This document shows, one piece after another, positions 35,720-43,398 of a DNA stretch of 64,000 nucleotides (its first letter is position 1; each line of letters opens with the position of its first letter). The notes under the pieces were generated by a model that saw only the letters and a program-made list of their open reading frames with translations, was not told the origin of the DNA and ran no database searches. Position numbers and translations under genes: made by a program. Source of the stretch: Bacillus sp. EB600 (GTDB taxonomy: Bacteria; Bacillota; Bacilli; Bacillales; Cytobacillaceae); assembly GCF_024494385.1 (NCBI RefSeq), contig NZ_JAEVLT010000004.1:62001-126000 (forward strand). The letters are read 5' to 3'.

Positions 35720-36496
35720 TTATCTCCCTTTAAAGTTTGGCTTGCGTTTTTCGATGAACGCATTCATTCCTTCTTTTTGGTCCTCGGATGCAAACAATAA
35801 ATAGAAATTTTTTCGTTCGTATTGCATTCCTTCATAAAGTGAATAATCAACTGCTTTATTGACAGAATCCTTTATTAAGCGAATCGCAAGCGGTGCCTGC
35901 TTTGCAAGTTGTCCAGCTGTTTTCATTGTTTCTTCCATTAATAATTCCGGTGACACCACTCTGTTAATCAGTCCATGATGAAGGGCATCTGCAGTTGTAA
36001 TTCTGCTTCCGCTCCATAGCCATTCCAATGCTTTCGTTCTGCCGACGATTTTTGTTAAGCGCTGGGTACCGCCTGCACCTGGCATAACGCCGAGGTTTAC
36101 TTCCGGAAACGAAAATTCCGTCCCTTCGGCCGCAATTAATAAATCACAGCTTAGCGCTAATTCAAATCCGCCGCCAAATACAAACCCTTTTACAGCACCG
36201 ATAATCGGTTTTTTAACAAGCGACAGACGGTCCCATTGGGCGAATTGATTCAACAGTTCCAGCCTGATCGGGCCATCCGCGGCCATTTCATCAATATCGG
36301 CACCTGCCGAAAAAGCACGGCCTTTACCGGTCACTACGATAACAAGTACTTCTTCGTTCCTATCGAAGTTCACGACTGCCTCAATAATTTCCTGTACCAT
36401 GGTTCGATTTAAGGCATTATATTGGGCCGGCCTATTTAGTTCAATAAGGCCGATCCCATTTTGAAGGGAAGCTTCAATAAATTCATACGCTTTCAT
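35720..36496 (-). CDS. paaF: 2,3-dehydroadipyl-CoA hydratase-like PaaF
   Basis: A 258-residue crotonase. GRAFSAGADIDEMA and FVFGGGFELALSCDLL form the oxyanion hole, and FPEVNLGVMPGAGGTQRL carries the hydratase catalytic Glu. The motif set fits enoyl-CoA hydratase, and the position between paaABCD and paaG suggests PaaF. Its ATG overlaps the stop of the EthD-like gene by one base, and paaG starts a few bases after it. Confidence 0.85.
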   Translation of the reverse strand: MKAYEFIEASLQNGIGLIELNRPAQYNALNRTMVQEIIEAVVNFDRNEEVLVIVVTGKGRAFSAGADIDEMAADGPIRLELLNQFAQWDRLSLVKKPIIGAVKGFVFGGGFELALSCDLLIAAEGTEFSFPEVNLGVMPGAGGTQRLTKIVGRTKALEWLWSGSRITTADALHHGLINRVVSPELLMEETMKTAGQLAKQAPLAIRLIKDSVNKAVDYSLYEGMQYERKNFYLLFASEDQKEGMNAFIEKRKPNFKGR

Positions 36497-36798
36497 TATT
36501 CGTCTTCTCCGATGACCAGGGTTACTAGTTTCCCAGCAAACTTCATCAGATCTTTCCCGGAAGCTTTTCCTTCCTCTGAACGTAAACCGTTTTGTAAATC
36601 CTCATAGCTGTCATAACGCATTTCACACATTAAATAATAGGGAGGTTCGCCACCCATTGGTGATCCCGTAAACTTCGTTACTTTCATCTCACGTAAACCC
36701 GGAATTTTTTCCGTAACAGGAACGTGTACGTTATAATAATGCTCATCAAATGCTGCCTTATCTTCAGGTTGTTTATAAAGAGCGATTAATTTTGCCAT
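36496..36798 (-). CDS. EthD family protein in the paa operon
   Basis: A 100-residue dimeric alpha/beta-barrel protein of the EthD family (KLIALYKQPEDKAAFDEHYY at the N-terminus, VHVPVTEKIPGLREM following). EthD was named from ethyl tert-butyl ether degradation; a catalytic role is not established for most members. It occupies the position after paaD where paaE, the reductase of the oxygenase complex, stands in E. coli. The ATG at 36798 has AAGGAG eight bases upstream; an in-frame TTG lies two codons earlier. Function in the pathway is unknown. Confidence 0.75.
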   Translation of the reverse strand: MAKLIALYKQPEDKAAFDEHYYNVHVPVTEKIPGLREMKVTKFTGSPMGGEPPYYLMCEMRYDSYEDLQNGLRSEEGKASGKDLMKFAGKLVTLVIGEDE

Positions 36799-36815
36799 AT
36801 TCAAAACTCCTTTAT

Positions 36816-37316
36816 TTACATTAATGTTGAGATTGGTTTCATTGCTTCAAACGGATTTTTACAAGATTTACAGTATAAGATACTCCTGCAAGCCGTAGGT
36901 CCGAAAATATTATCCATCGTGACATAGGTTGAACCGCAATACGGGCAATCTACATGCCAGGAACCGTCACTTTCCATTAAGCGGGGCGGCGGGGCAATTC
37001 CGAATGCCTTTAAGCCAGCCCTCCCTTTTTCCGAGATCCGATCGGATGTCCATGCCGGGTGGTGGATAAATTGAACGTTTACTTCACGGACATCCTGTAT
37101 ATCCTTGACTGCGTTTTCAATATTCTTTTGAATAATGTTAAGCGCTGGACAGCCGAGAAACGTTGGCAGCAGCTTAATTGTAATCACACCGTCTTCAGCG
37201 GATATTCCCTCTACCATACCAAGGTCAATAATACTCACTGTATCAATTTCAGGATCATTTACATGTTCTAATGCTCCTAATACTTTCGTTTCCAATGAAT
37301 TTATAGTTGCTTGCAT
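36816..37316 (-). CDS. paaD: Phenylacetyl-CoA epoxidase maturation protein PaaD
   Basis: A 166-residue MIP18/DUF59 family protein (VNDPEIDTVSIIDLGMVEGI) with a C-terminal zinc-binding segment (CPYCGS and CKSC). In E. coli PaaD is needed for an active PaaABCE complex, probably in iron-sulfur or metal-site maturation. The ATG at 37316 has AGAGGTGG five bases upstream; an in-frame GTG is three codons earlier. It follows paaC and precedes the EthD-like gene in one tight operon. Confidence 0.9.
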   Translation of the reverse strand: MQATINSLETKVLGALEHVNDPEIDTVSIIDLGMVEGISAEDGVITIKLLPTFLGCPALNIIQKNIENAVKDIQDVREVNVQFIHHPAWTSDRISEKGRAGLKAFGIAPPPRLMESDGSWHVDCPYCGSTYVTMDNIFGPTACRSILYCKSCKNPFEAMKPISTLM

Positions 37317-37343
37317 GATAACCACCTCTTTTCTATTTATCGA

Positions 37344-38156
37344 TTACCAAGAAGCAGCTGTATCTAAACGATATACTTCCGAAAGAGTGGCAATCGCTGC
37401 ATCTAGATCTTCTGTATGCTCTGAATTTCTTCCACTTAATAATTGCGCAGCCGGTATTTCTGGTACTGTGAGATGAATAGATTGGAAAACTGGTTCCAAC
37501 TGATCTTTCCATCTTTGAATTAAAATGCTTTCTTCTTCAATTAACCCAAATTCATTAATTTTTTCACCGTTGTTGCCAAATGAGAAAACATCACCAAAAT
37601 CGTCCACCACTTTTTCGATCGCTGCCAGCATTTTTTGTTTGGCTTCGTCTGTTGAACTTAGTAATTGAACAAACCACGTTTTCCAATGCAGCATATGGTA
37701 ATACAATTCCATATTCACTTTTATAGCAGCCTGTGCCAAAGTCTCATAGGAGCTGTTTTTTAAGGAATCAATCTTAACCTTTTTTGCTACGGTGTAAAAG
37801 TAATTGCGAACAACAGCATTTGCCCAGTCATATGTCGGAACATCCATGTAATACCCTTCACCGTTCGGTCTTTCTACTAATAAACAATTCTTTCTTTCAT
37901 TTGCTGGACGTAAATGGGCTAATGCATCAGCACTGCCTGCACCTAAGTCTTCTAACAATTGATAAAACATCGCCGCATGCCCCATGCTGTCCTGGGTAAT
38001 CGATGATGAGGCAACGTCCTCTTCGATATGTGGTGCTAGTCCCAGCCATTCTGAACCTCTGTAGGAATAGAAGAAATCATCATCGGCAAGTTGAAATAAT
38101 AAGTCAGTCACTGCTTCTTTATATTCAGGCGCTAATATTACATTTGCTTCTGTCAT
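37344..38156 (-). CDS. paaC: Phenylacetyl-CoA epoxidase structural subunit PaaC
   Basis: A 270-residue ferritin-like helical protein. LLFQLADDDFFYSYRGSEWLGLAP at the N-terminus and QDSMGHAAMFYQLLEDLG are typical of PaaC, which resembles PaaA but lacks a functional diiron site and holds the complex together. Its ATG overlaps paaB by four bases. Confidence 0.93.
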   Translation of the reverse strand: MTEANVILAPEYKEAVTDLLFQLADDDFFYSYRGSEWLGLAPHIEEDVASSSITQDSMGHAAMFYQLLEDLGAGSADALAHLRPANERKNCLLVERPNGEGYYMDVPTYDWANAVVRNYFYTVAKKVKIDSLKNSSYETLAQAAIKVNMELYYHMLHWKTWFVQLLSSTDEAKQKMLAAIEKVVDDFGDVFSFGNNGEKINEFGLIEEESILIQRWKDQLEPVFQSIHLTVPEIPAAQLLSGRNSEHTEDLDAAIATLSEVYRLDTAASW

Positions 38157-38503
38157 TTTTCATTACCTCCCGACCATGAAAGAATCTCTTTTTCATCAAA
38201 CATTTTTTGTTCGTAGTGCCGCCATTTTTTCTTTAAGTAGCCATAACCTTTTGTTGTCCGGTAATCCTTATTATCCAACCTGTTTAAGATTACTTTTTCC
38301 TCACTGCTCAGGCCTTTAATATGTTCACGATTGACAACCCATATATCGGCAACTGGTTCACGGCGCATAAAATTTTCTTGAGCCATTACGATCGCCATTT
38401 CAGCATTTGGCGCTAATAAACTAAATTGATGCTGGAATTGTGATGATGGTGTCCGTTTACTAAAAACTTCAAATTCCTGATAAAATGTTTTCTTTTGATC
38501 CAT
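38153..38503 (-). CDS. paaB: Phenylacetyl-CoA epoxidase subunit PaaB
   Basis: A 116-residue small subunit beginning MDQKKTFYQEFEVFSKRTP, with the family segment HQFSLLAPNAEMAIVMAQENFMRR and DIWVVNREHI. PaaB bridges PaaAC heterodimers and may mediate electron transfer. The ATG at 38503 has GGGAGGGGAAGGG upstream; an earlier in-frame start at 38521 would abut the paaA stop. Confidence 0.93.
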   Translation of the reverse strand: MDQKKTFYQEFEVFSKRTPSSQFQHQFSLLAPNAEMAIVMAQENFMRREPVADIWVVNREHIKGLSSEEKVILNRLDNKDYRTTKGYGYLKKKWRHYEQKMFDEKEILSWSGGNEK

Positions 38504-38521
38504 TTTCCCTTCCCCTCCCAT

Positions 38522-39478
38522 TTAGTCAGCTGTTGCACTTAACGCATCACGTACCCACGCGTTTGTTTCATATGAGACTCTTCTTAAGTTCAAACGTGCT
38601 TGTGAACGCGGTCCATTATTTCTGGTAATTTGTTTGAAATAATTCCAATCAGGCTGCTGATATACCCAGAGCTGCTGTTCTTCGTCAAAATGGAACGTTG
38701 GATCCGGAATTGTTAAACCTAATGACAGGATCCGAGGAATATATTTTGTAAAGAAGCTTTGTCTAAGCTCTTCGTTCGTACTTGTACGAATTTTATATTT
38801 AATTGTTACATCCTGTTTACTTGACCCCGTGGTATTGCTGCTGGCCGGTCCAAAAAACATCAGAAGCGCTTCCCACCAGCCATTTAATGCTTCTTGAATC
38901 ATTGCTTTTTGTTCTTCTGTTCCTTCTGCAAGTGCCATAATAATCGCTTCACCATGCTGGGCATGGAAAACTTCCTCTGCACAAATTCGCTGCAGTGCTC
39001 TTGCATATGGTCCGTAAGAGGCACCAAGCATGTTGGTCTGCGTAATAATTGCTGCTCCGTCTACCAGCCAGCCAATTAATCCGGCATCAGCCCAAGTTTT
39101 TGTTTCCATATGGAATACATTATGAAACTTTAAATCTCCATTAAATAAATCGATCATCAGGTCACCGCGGTCTTTTCCATATGGCTTCAACAAATCCTCG
39201 GCAACCCGCAGAAGCAATTGTCCATGTCCCATTTCATCTTGAACTTTGGCCATAATTCCTAATTTTCGTCTTAGTGAAGGTGCTTTCGGTACCCACTCTT
39301 TCTCTGGCAGGGCTCCCATGATCTCGCTTATACCATGCATCGATATTAATTTGATGAGTGTTGTCCGGTATTCTTCCGGCATCCAGTCATCCGCCTCAAT
39401 TTTTTCTCCAGCTTCAATCCGTCCGATAAATTGTTCTAAATGCTGTTGTTCCGTTAATTCTCTTTCTAGAATACTCAT
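38522..39478 (-). CDS. paaA: Phenylacetyl-CoA epoxidase catalytic subunit PaaA
   Basis: A 318-residue diiron monooxygenase subunit that epoxidises phenylacetyl-CoA with O2. Iron ligands are in QDEMGHGQLLL and CAEEVFHAQHGE (E..ExxH twice); the substrate loop and C-terminus fit PaaA length. GAGAGGTG lies before the ATG. It is the first gene of the paaABCD-EthD-paaFG-aldehyde dehydrogenase operon, with a near-consensus promoter whose start region carries the AACGTT-N5-AACGTT site. Confidence 0.95.
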   Translation of the reverse strand: MSILERELTEQQHLEQFIGRIEAGEKIEADDWMPEEYRTTLIKLISMHGISEIMGALPEKEWVPKAPSLRRKLGIMAKVQDEMGHGQLLLRVAEDLLKPYGKDRGDLMIDLFNGDLKFHNVFHMETKTWADAGLIGWLVDGAAIITQTNMLGASYGPYARALQRICAEEVFHAQHGEAIIMALAEGTEEQKAMIQEALNGWWEALLMFFGPASSNTTGSSKQDVTIKYKIRTSTNEELRQSFFTKYIPRILSLGLTIPDPTFHFDEEQQLWVYQQPDWNYFKQITRNNGPRSQARLNLRRVSYETNAWVRDALSATAD

Positions 39479-39504
39479 TGTTTTATCACCTCTCCAAGTT
39501 ATAT

Positions 39505-39550
39505 AACGTTTCTATAACGTTATTATATTTTGTTGTTATATAAAAAGCAA
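39505..39550 (-). promoter_or_regulatory. paaA promoter with overlapping candidate PaaX operator
   Basis: On the minus strand TTGCTT and TATAAT are 17 bases apart (plus 39545-39550 and 39522-39527). The predicted start near 39515 falls inside AACGTTTCTATAACGTT (plus 39505-39521), two 6-bp palindromes spaced 11 bp. Repressor binding here would block initiation. Confidence 0.65.
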
Positions 39551-39601
39551 GAATTTTCTATATTTTAATTATTTTTTTAATTTTCATTTTATGTAACCAC
39601 C

Positions 39602-39630
39602 CTGCTTGCCTCTATTCCTTAGGCAAGCAG
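39602..39630. other. Strong hairpin between paaK and paaA
   Basis: Perfect 10-bp stem CTGCTTGCCT / AGGCAAGCAG with a nine-base loop. Neither strand has a T tract after it, so it may be a processed 3' end or a weak terminator rather than a classical one. Confidence 0.55.
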
Positions 39631-39666
39631 AGGTTGAACCGCTTTCATTTCATTTTTGAACACCAC

Positions 39667-39692
39667 CGTAAATATATTACGTGCTATTTACG
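39667..39692. other. Inverted repeat after the paaK stop
   Basis: CGTAAATA and TATTTACG, a perfect 8-bp inverted repeat with ten bases between. It lies just past paaK and about 150 bases upstream of the paaA promoter. Function is unknown. Confidence 0.4.
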
Positions 39693-39706
39693 TTATGCTA
39701 ATTTAA

Positions 39707-41035
39707 TTACACATTTACGGGATCGCTCTTCCTTTTGTCGACAATTCGAGTAGCTTTGCCATCAGAACGCGGAAGACCGCCCAGTCCATGAACAATCACG
39801 TCCATTGTTACTAAACAAGCGGATTTCATTTGATGTTGGATAAACCGCTTTAATTGAACAATTTTTTTGTCACTTAAATCTTGTCCAACTTCGTGATGAA
39901 GTTTCGGATCTAGTTCAACATGGAGCTCAACACTGTCTAAGCTGCCCTTTTTGATTAAGTGAATTTGGTAATTAGGAATAACCCCTTCGATTTTCAATAG
40001 TTCATGTTCAATTTCCGAAGGGAAAACGTTTACACCGCGAATGATAATCATATCATCCGTTCTTCCTTTAATACGGGACATCCGTGTAGTGGTTCTTCCA
40101 CATTTACATTTTTCACGGGTAATCGATGCAATATCTCCGGTACGATAACGAAGAACCGGAAGCGCTTCCTTTGTAAGGCTTGTAAACACAAGTTCACCGT
40201 CCTGACCGTCTTCAACCGGTTCCAGTGTCTCAGGATCAAGGACCTCGACTAAAAAGTGGTCATCTGCAATGTGTAAACCATCTTGAGCTTCATGGCACTC
40301 AATGGCAATACCAGGTCCCATAAGTTCACTCAATCCGTAAATATCAACCGCTTTCAAATTTAACTTACTTTCTAGTGTTGCACGCATTTCCTCGGACCAA
40401 GGTTCTGCCCCAAAGATTCCATATTCAATAGAGGTTTCTCGCGGATCCATTCCCATTTGCTCCATTTTCTCAACGATGTTTAAAATGTAGGATGGTGTAC
40501 CGCTAATTCCTCTTGGTTTAAAATCGTTAATAAGCGTAATTTGCCTTTCTGTATTTCCACCCGAAATAGGAACAGTAGCAGCGCCCATCTCTTCTGCTCC
40601 ATAATGAAGTCCAAGGCCACCAGTAAATAGTCCATAACCGTAGGCATTATGAAAAATATCTGAACTTCTTCCACCTGCAGTAACAAGAGCACGAGCTACA
40701 ATTTTAGCCCAGGTTTTCGTATCATTTGCAGTGTAACCAACAACGGTTGGTTTGCCGCTTGTCCCAGACGAGCCATGAATCCGGGTTACTTCTTCCATCG
40801 GAACCGCGAATAATCCAAACGGATAATTGTCTCGTAAATCCTTTTTCTTTGTAAAAGGAAGCTTGTTTACATCCTCCAATGACTTAATATCTTCAGGTGT
40901 TATACCAAGTTCCTTAAACTTTTCCTGATAAAATGGAACATTTTCAAAAACTCTTTTTACTGTTTGCTGAAGTCGAGTTAACTGTAAGCTTTCCATTTCA
41001 CTATGAGTTGCTGTTTCAATTTCCGGATTGTACAT
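39707..41035 (-). CDS. paaK: Phenylacetate-CoA ligase PaaK
   Basis: A 442-residue adenylate-forming ligase that makes phenylacetyl-CoA from phenylacetate, ATP and CoA, the entry step of the pathway and the source of the PaaX inducer. The P-loop is IHGSSGTSGKPTVVGYT (about residue 88), the adenylate motif YGLSELMGPG, and the hinge RTGDIASI with a C-terminal domain RIKGRTDDMIIIRGVNVFPS. It is transcribed separately from paaA, from a promoter with TTGACA and a 16-bp palindrome at the start point. Confidence 0.95.
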   Translation of the reverse strand: MYNPEIETATHSEMESLQLTRLQQTVKRVFENVPFYQEKFKELGITPEDIKSLEDVNKLPFTKKKDLRDNYPFGLFAVPMEEVTRIHGSSGTSGKPTVVGYTANDTKTWAKIVARALVTAGGRSSDIFHNAYGYGLFTGGLGLHYGAEEMGAATVPISGGNTERQITLINDFKPRGISGTPSYILNIVEKMEQMGMDPRETSIEYGIFGAEPWSEEMRATLESKLNLKAVDIYGLSELMGPGIAIECHEAQDGLHIADDHFLVEVLDPETLEPVEDGQDGELVFTSLTKEALPVLRYRTGDIASITREKCKCGRTTTRMSRIKGRTDDMIIIRGVNVFPSEIEHELLKIEGVIPNYQIHLIKKGSLDSVELHVELDPKLHHEVGQDLSDKKIVQLKRFIQHQMKSACLVTMDVIVHGLGGLPRSDGKATRIVDKRKSDPVNV

Positions 41036-41086
41036 TAAAAAATCCCCCTTGTAGTGTTGATCATTGTCATAACGCCAATAATGTAT

Positions 41087-41103
41087 AACGGTAATTCAAC
41101 GCT
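41087..41103 (-). promoter_or_regulatory. Candidate PaaX operator in the paaK leader
   Basis: AGCGTTGAATTACCGTT on the minus strand: two xxCGTT half-sites 11 bases apart, about 20-35 bases after the predicted transcription start of paaK. Same geometry as at paaA and paaX. Confidence 0.5.
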
Positions 41104-41104
41104 G

Positions 41105-41157
41105 ATTACAATATTGTAATATATGAATAGAATAATAGCGAGTTTCCACTATGTCAA
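41105..41157 (-). promoter_or_regulatory. paaK promoter with perfect palindrome at the start site
   Basis: On the minus strand a consensus TTGACA (plus 41152-41157), 17 bases, and TATTCT (plus 41129-41134). Right behind it is ATTACAATATTGTAAT (41105-41120), a perfect 16-bp palindrome covering about +2 to +17. A repressor bound there would block transcription. Its protein may differ from PaaX because the sequence is unrelated to the AACGTT sites. Confidence 0.65.
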
Positions 41158-41369
41158 TAGTTTTATCTGAAAATTGTAATAATAAAAAATAATTAAATAA
41201 ATAGCTACTTAATTATTTACATAAAGTTTAGGCTGTGATACTTTTTTAAATAGATATATATCAAAACTTCGTCGAACGTTTAAAAACTGTTTTATTTTTT
41301 TACAATGAATTAGTTTTATCGAATTAGAATGTTTACCAACAATTATGTGATAGAAAGAAGGGGGCTATT

Positions 41370-41828
41370 ATGACTACCAATTTAAGCGATCAAACCACTC
41401 ACGAAATGTATTATGATAAGATCTTCAATACGATGGAAAATGAACCATTTGCTCGATTTTTAGGGATAAAATTAATTGAAATTGGCCCTGGGAGCGCAGT
41501 AGCAGAATTGACTCCAGATGAAAACATGATCAATGCCCATGGAACAATTCATGGGGGGATTATTTTTTCTTTAGCTGATTACGTATTTGCGGCAGCAAGT
41601 AACTCTTACGGGAGAACTGCGGTGGGCGTAACCACCAATGTTAACTTTATGTCTGCTGGAAAACTAGGACAAACGCTTAAAGCAACTGCTCAGGAAATAA
41701 AGAAATCCAACCGGCTCGCCTGGTATAGCATCCATGTTTACAGCGACGAAGAACTGATAGCATCCATGGAAGCAATGGTTTATCGTAAAAGTCATTCCTT
41801 TGTTGAGACTCTTGAAAAGGAAGTATAA
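41370..41828 (+). CDS. PaaI-type hotdog thioesterase
   Basis: A 152-residue hotdog-fold thioesterase divergent from paaK. FARFLGIKLIEIGPGSAVAE and NAHGTIHGGIIFSLADYVFA (HGG plus the acid on the long helix) are the PaaI signature. It probably hydrolyses phenylacetyl-CoA or hydroxyphenylacetyl-CoA when ring epoxidation stalls, freeing CoA. GAAGGGGG lies before the ATG. It shares a 334-base regulatory region with paaK. The minus-strand thioesterase at 27913 is a second family member, and which is the true PaaI cannot be told apart here. Confidence 0.82.
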   Translation: MTTNLSDQTTHEMYYDKIFNTMENEPFARFLGIKLIEIGPGSAVAELTPDENMINAHGTIHGGIIFSLADYVFAAASNSYGRTAVGVTTNVNFMSAGKLGQTLKATAQEIKKSNRLAWYSIHVYSDEELIASMEAMVYRKSHSFVETLEKEV

Positions 41829-41839
41829 AGATAGCATTA

Positions 41840-41949
41840 GAAAAGTGGAAGCATCCAAATTAAGGAATGTCGATTAAAGGCCGCCACGTCCTGTGGCGAA
41901 CGTCGACGTCAGCACATCCTGTGGAATGGAGCACACCGACTGAGATAAA
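41840..41949. repeat. Variant copy of the structured intergenic repeat
   Basis: Head GAAAAGTGGAAGCATCC resembles the other copies, but the middle is the CACGTCCTGTGGCGAACGTC / CAGCACATCCTGTG block known from a related Bacillus repeat. It ends with ACCGACTGAGATAAAT. It lies before the thioesterase terminator. Confidence 0.6.
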
Positions 41950-41976
41950 TTTTAGTTGTACACTTTTTAGTATAGA

Positions 41977-42010
41977 AAACAGCCCACTGTGATCAAACGG
42001 TGGGCTGTTT
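41977..42010 (+). terminator. Terminator after the thioesterase gene
   Basis: Perfect 11-bp stem AAACAGCCCAC / GTGGGCTGTTT. The T tract is short; A tracts on the other side make it usable in both directions. Confidence 0.75.
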
Positions 42011-42215
42011 GGAGTGAAATAATAATAAAGGACCAGACCCCGCTGTATCAAGTTTAGCTGAAGTTCTCCATTTCATCTTAATTTACGTTGATTTCTGCCC
42101 TTATGGAGGATATTTTGTAAATTTAAAGGAATTATCTTTACGATCTCAATAATAAGTAAAATAACCAAATTATGATAAACTAAACAGAACAAATTCTTCC
42201 CAAGGAGCTTAAATC

Positions 42216-43274
42216 ATGACTACGAATACACAATTCATTGGGTTTGTGGGAACTTATACAAAAGGGGAAAGTGAAGGTATTTACTCCTTTACACTAGACA
42301 CCCAAGCAGGCCAAATAACCGACATTAAAGTGGCCGCGGAAATAGACAGTCCTACATACCTTACGATCAGCAAGGATAACCGTTACCTTTATTCCATCGT
42401 GAAAGAAGGGGAATTAGGCGGCATAGCAGCATTGGCAGTCAGCGATCAGTCGGAAAAGCTTACACAGCTTAATACACAGGTGTTGGCAGGCTCTCCTCCC
42501 TGCCATGTCAGCATAGACAGCAATACCAGGTTTGCGTTCAGTACGAATTATCATAAAGGGGAAGTTGTTTCTTATTTAATTAACGCAGACGGAACCCTTA
42601 CGCCGCCGGTATCGGTAGTGAAGTTTGAAGGATCAGGTCCGGATCCGCGCCAAGAAAAAGCCCATACCCATTTTGCCGGGGTGACACCGGGCGAAAAGTT
42701 TCTTGCCGTTGTGGAATTAGGAATTGACCAGCTTATTACTTACCAAATAGGGCAAGATGGGAAATTGACGGAAGCAAGCCGGTTGGCCATCCGTCCAGGC
42801 AGCGGGCCGAGACATCTTACCTTCCATCCTAATCATAAATTTGCTTACATCATGACAGAGTTTAGTTCTGAGGTGATCGCCTTAGCTTTTAATCAGGAAA
42901 ATGGGATCTTTAAGGATATTCAAACCATCTCTACCCTGCCGGAGGTTTTCAAAGAAAATAATCAGGGCAGTGCGATTCATATTTCTTCAGACGGCCGGTT
43001 TGTTTATGCCGGAAACCGGGGCCATAACAGTATTGCTGTTTTTCAAGTTGACAGTAATACAGGAAAGCTGGAGTTTGTCGAGCGTGTCTCAACAGAAGGA
43101 GATTGGCCGAGGGACTTCAGTTTAGACCCGACCGAAAAATTTATCGTCGCCTCCAATCAAAATTCCAGTAACCTTGTGCTATATGCGAGAAATACTGAAA
43201 CAGGAAAACTTACCCTTTTACAATCCGATGTTAATGTCCCCGATCCGATTTGTATTAAGTTTCTTCATATGTAG
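42216..43274 (+). CDS. 6-phosphogluconolactonase-type lactonase (YkgB/Pgl, beta-propeller)
   Basis: A 352-residue seven-bladed beta-propeller lactonase (Lactonase family, PF10282). Repeated blade motifs are visible: GIYSFTLDTQAGQI, RYLYSIVKEGELGG, GPRHLTFHPNHKFAYIMTE, GRFVYAGNRGHNSIAVF, and PRDFSLDPTEKFIVASNQNS. The family includes 6-phosphogluconolactonase of the pentose phosphate route; other members open different lactones. AAGGAG lies before the ATG. It is monocistronic, ending at the hairpin at 43288-43320. Confidence 0.88.
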   Translation: MTTNTQFIGFVGTYTKGESEGIYSFTLDTQAGQITDIKVAAEIDSPTYLTISKDNRYLYSIVKEGELGGIAALAVSDQSEKLTQLNTQVLAGSPPCHVSIDSNTRFAFSTNYHKGEVVSYLINADGTLTPPVSVVKFEGSGPDPRQEKAHTHFAGVTPGEKFLAVVELGIDQLITYQIGQDGKLTEASRLAIRPGSGPRHLTFHPNHKFAYIMTEFSSEVIALAFNQENGIFKDIQTISTLPEVFKENNQGSAIHISSDGRFVYAGNRGHNSIAVFQVDSNTGKLEFVERVSTEGDWPRDFSLDPTEKFIVASNQNSSNLVLYARNTETGKLTLLQSDVNVPDPICIKFLHM

Positions 43275-43287
43275 TTAGAATAAAAGA

Positions 43288-43320
43288 CAGATAACTGTAT
43301 ACGGTCATCTGCCTTTTTTA
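43288..43320 (+). terminator. Terminator of the lactonase gene
   Basis: CAGATAAC pairs with GGTCATCTG apart from one mismatch, followed by CCTTTTTTATT. Confidence 0.7.
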
Positions 43321-43398
43321 TTGGCTTTGTTATTCTTTGTTGTTGATATTGAATAAACATTGCGTCCAAGACCGGGGATATCCGTAAGAGCCGTTTAT

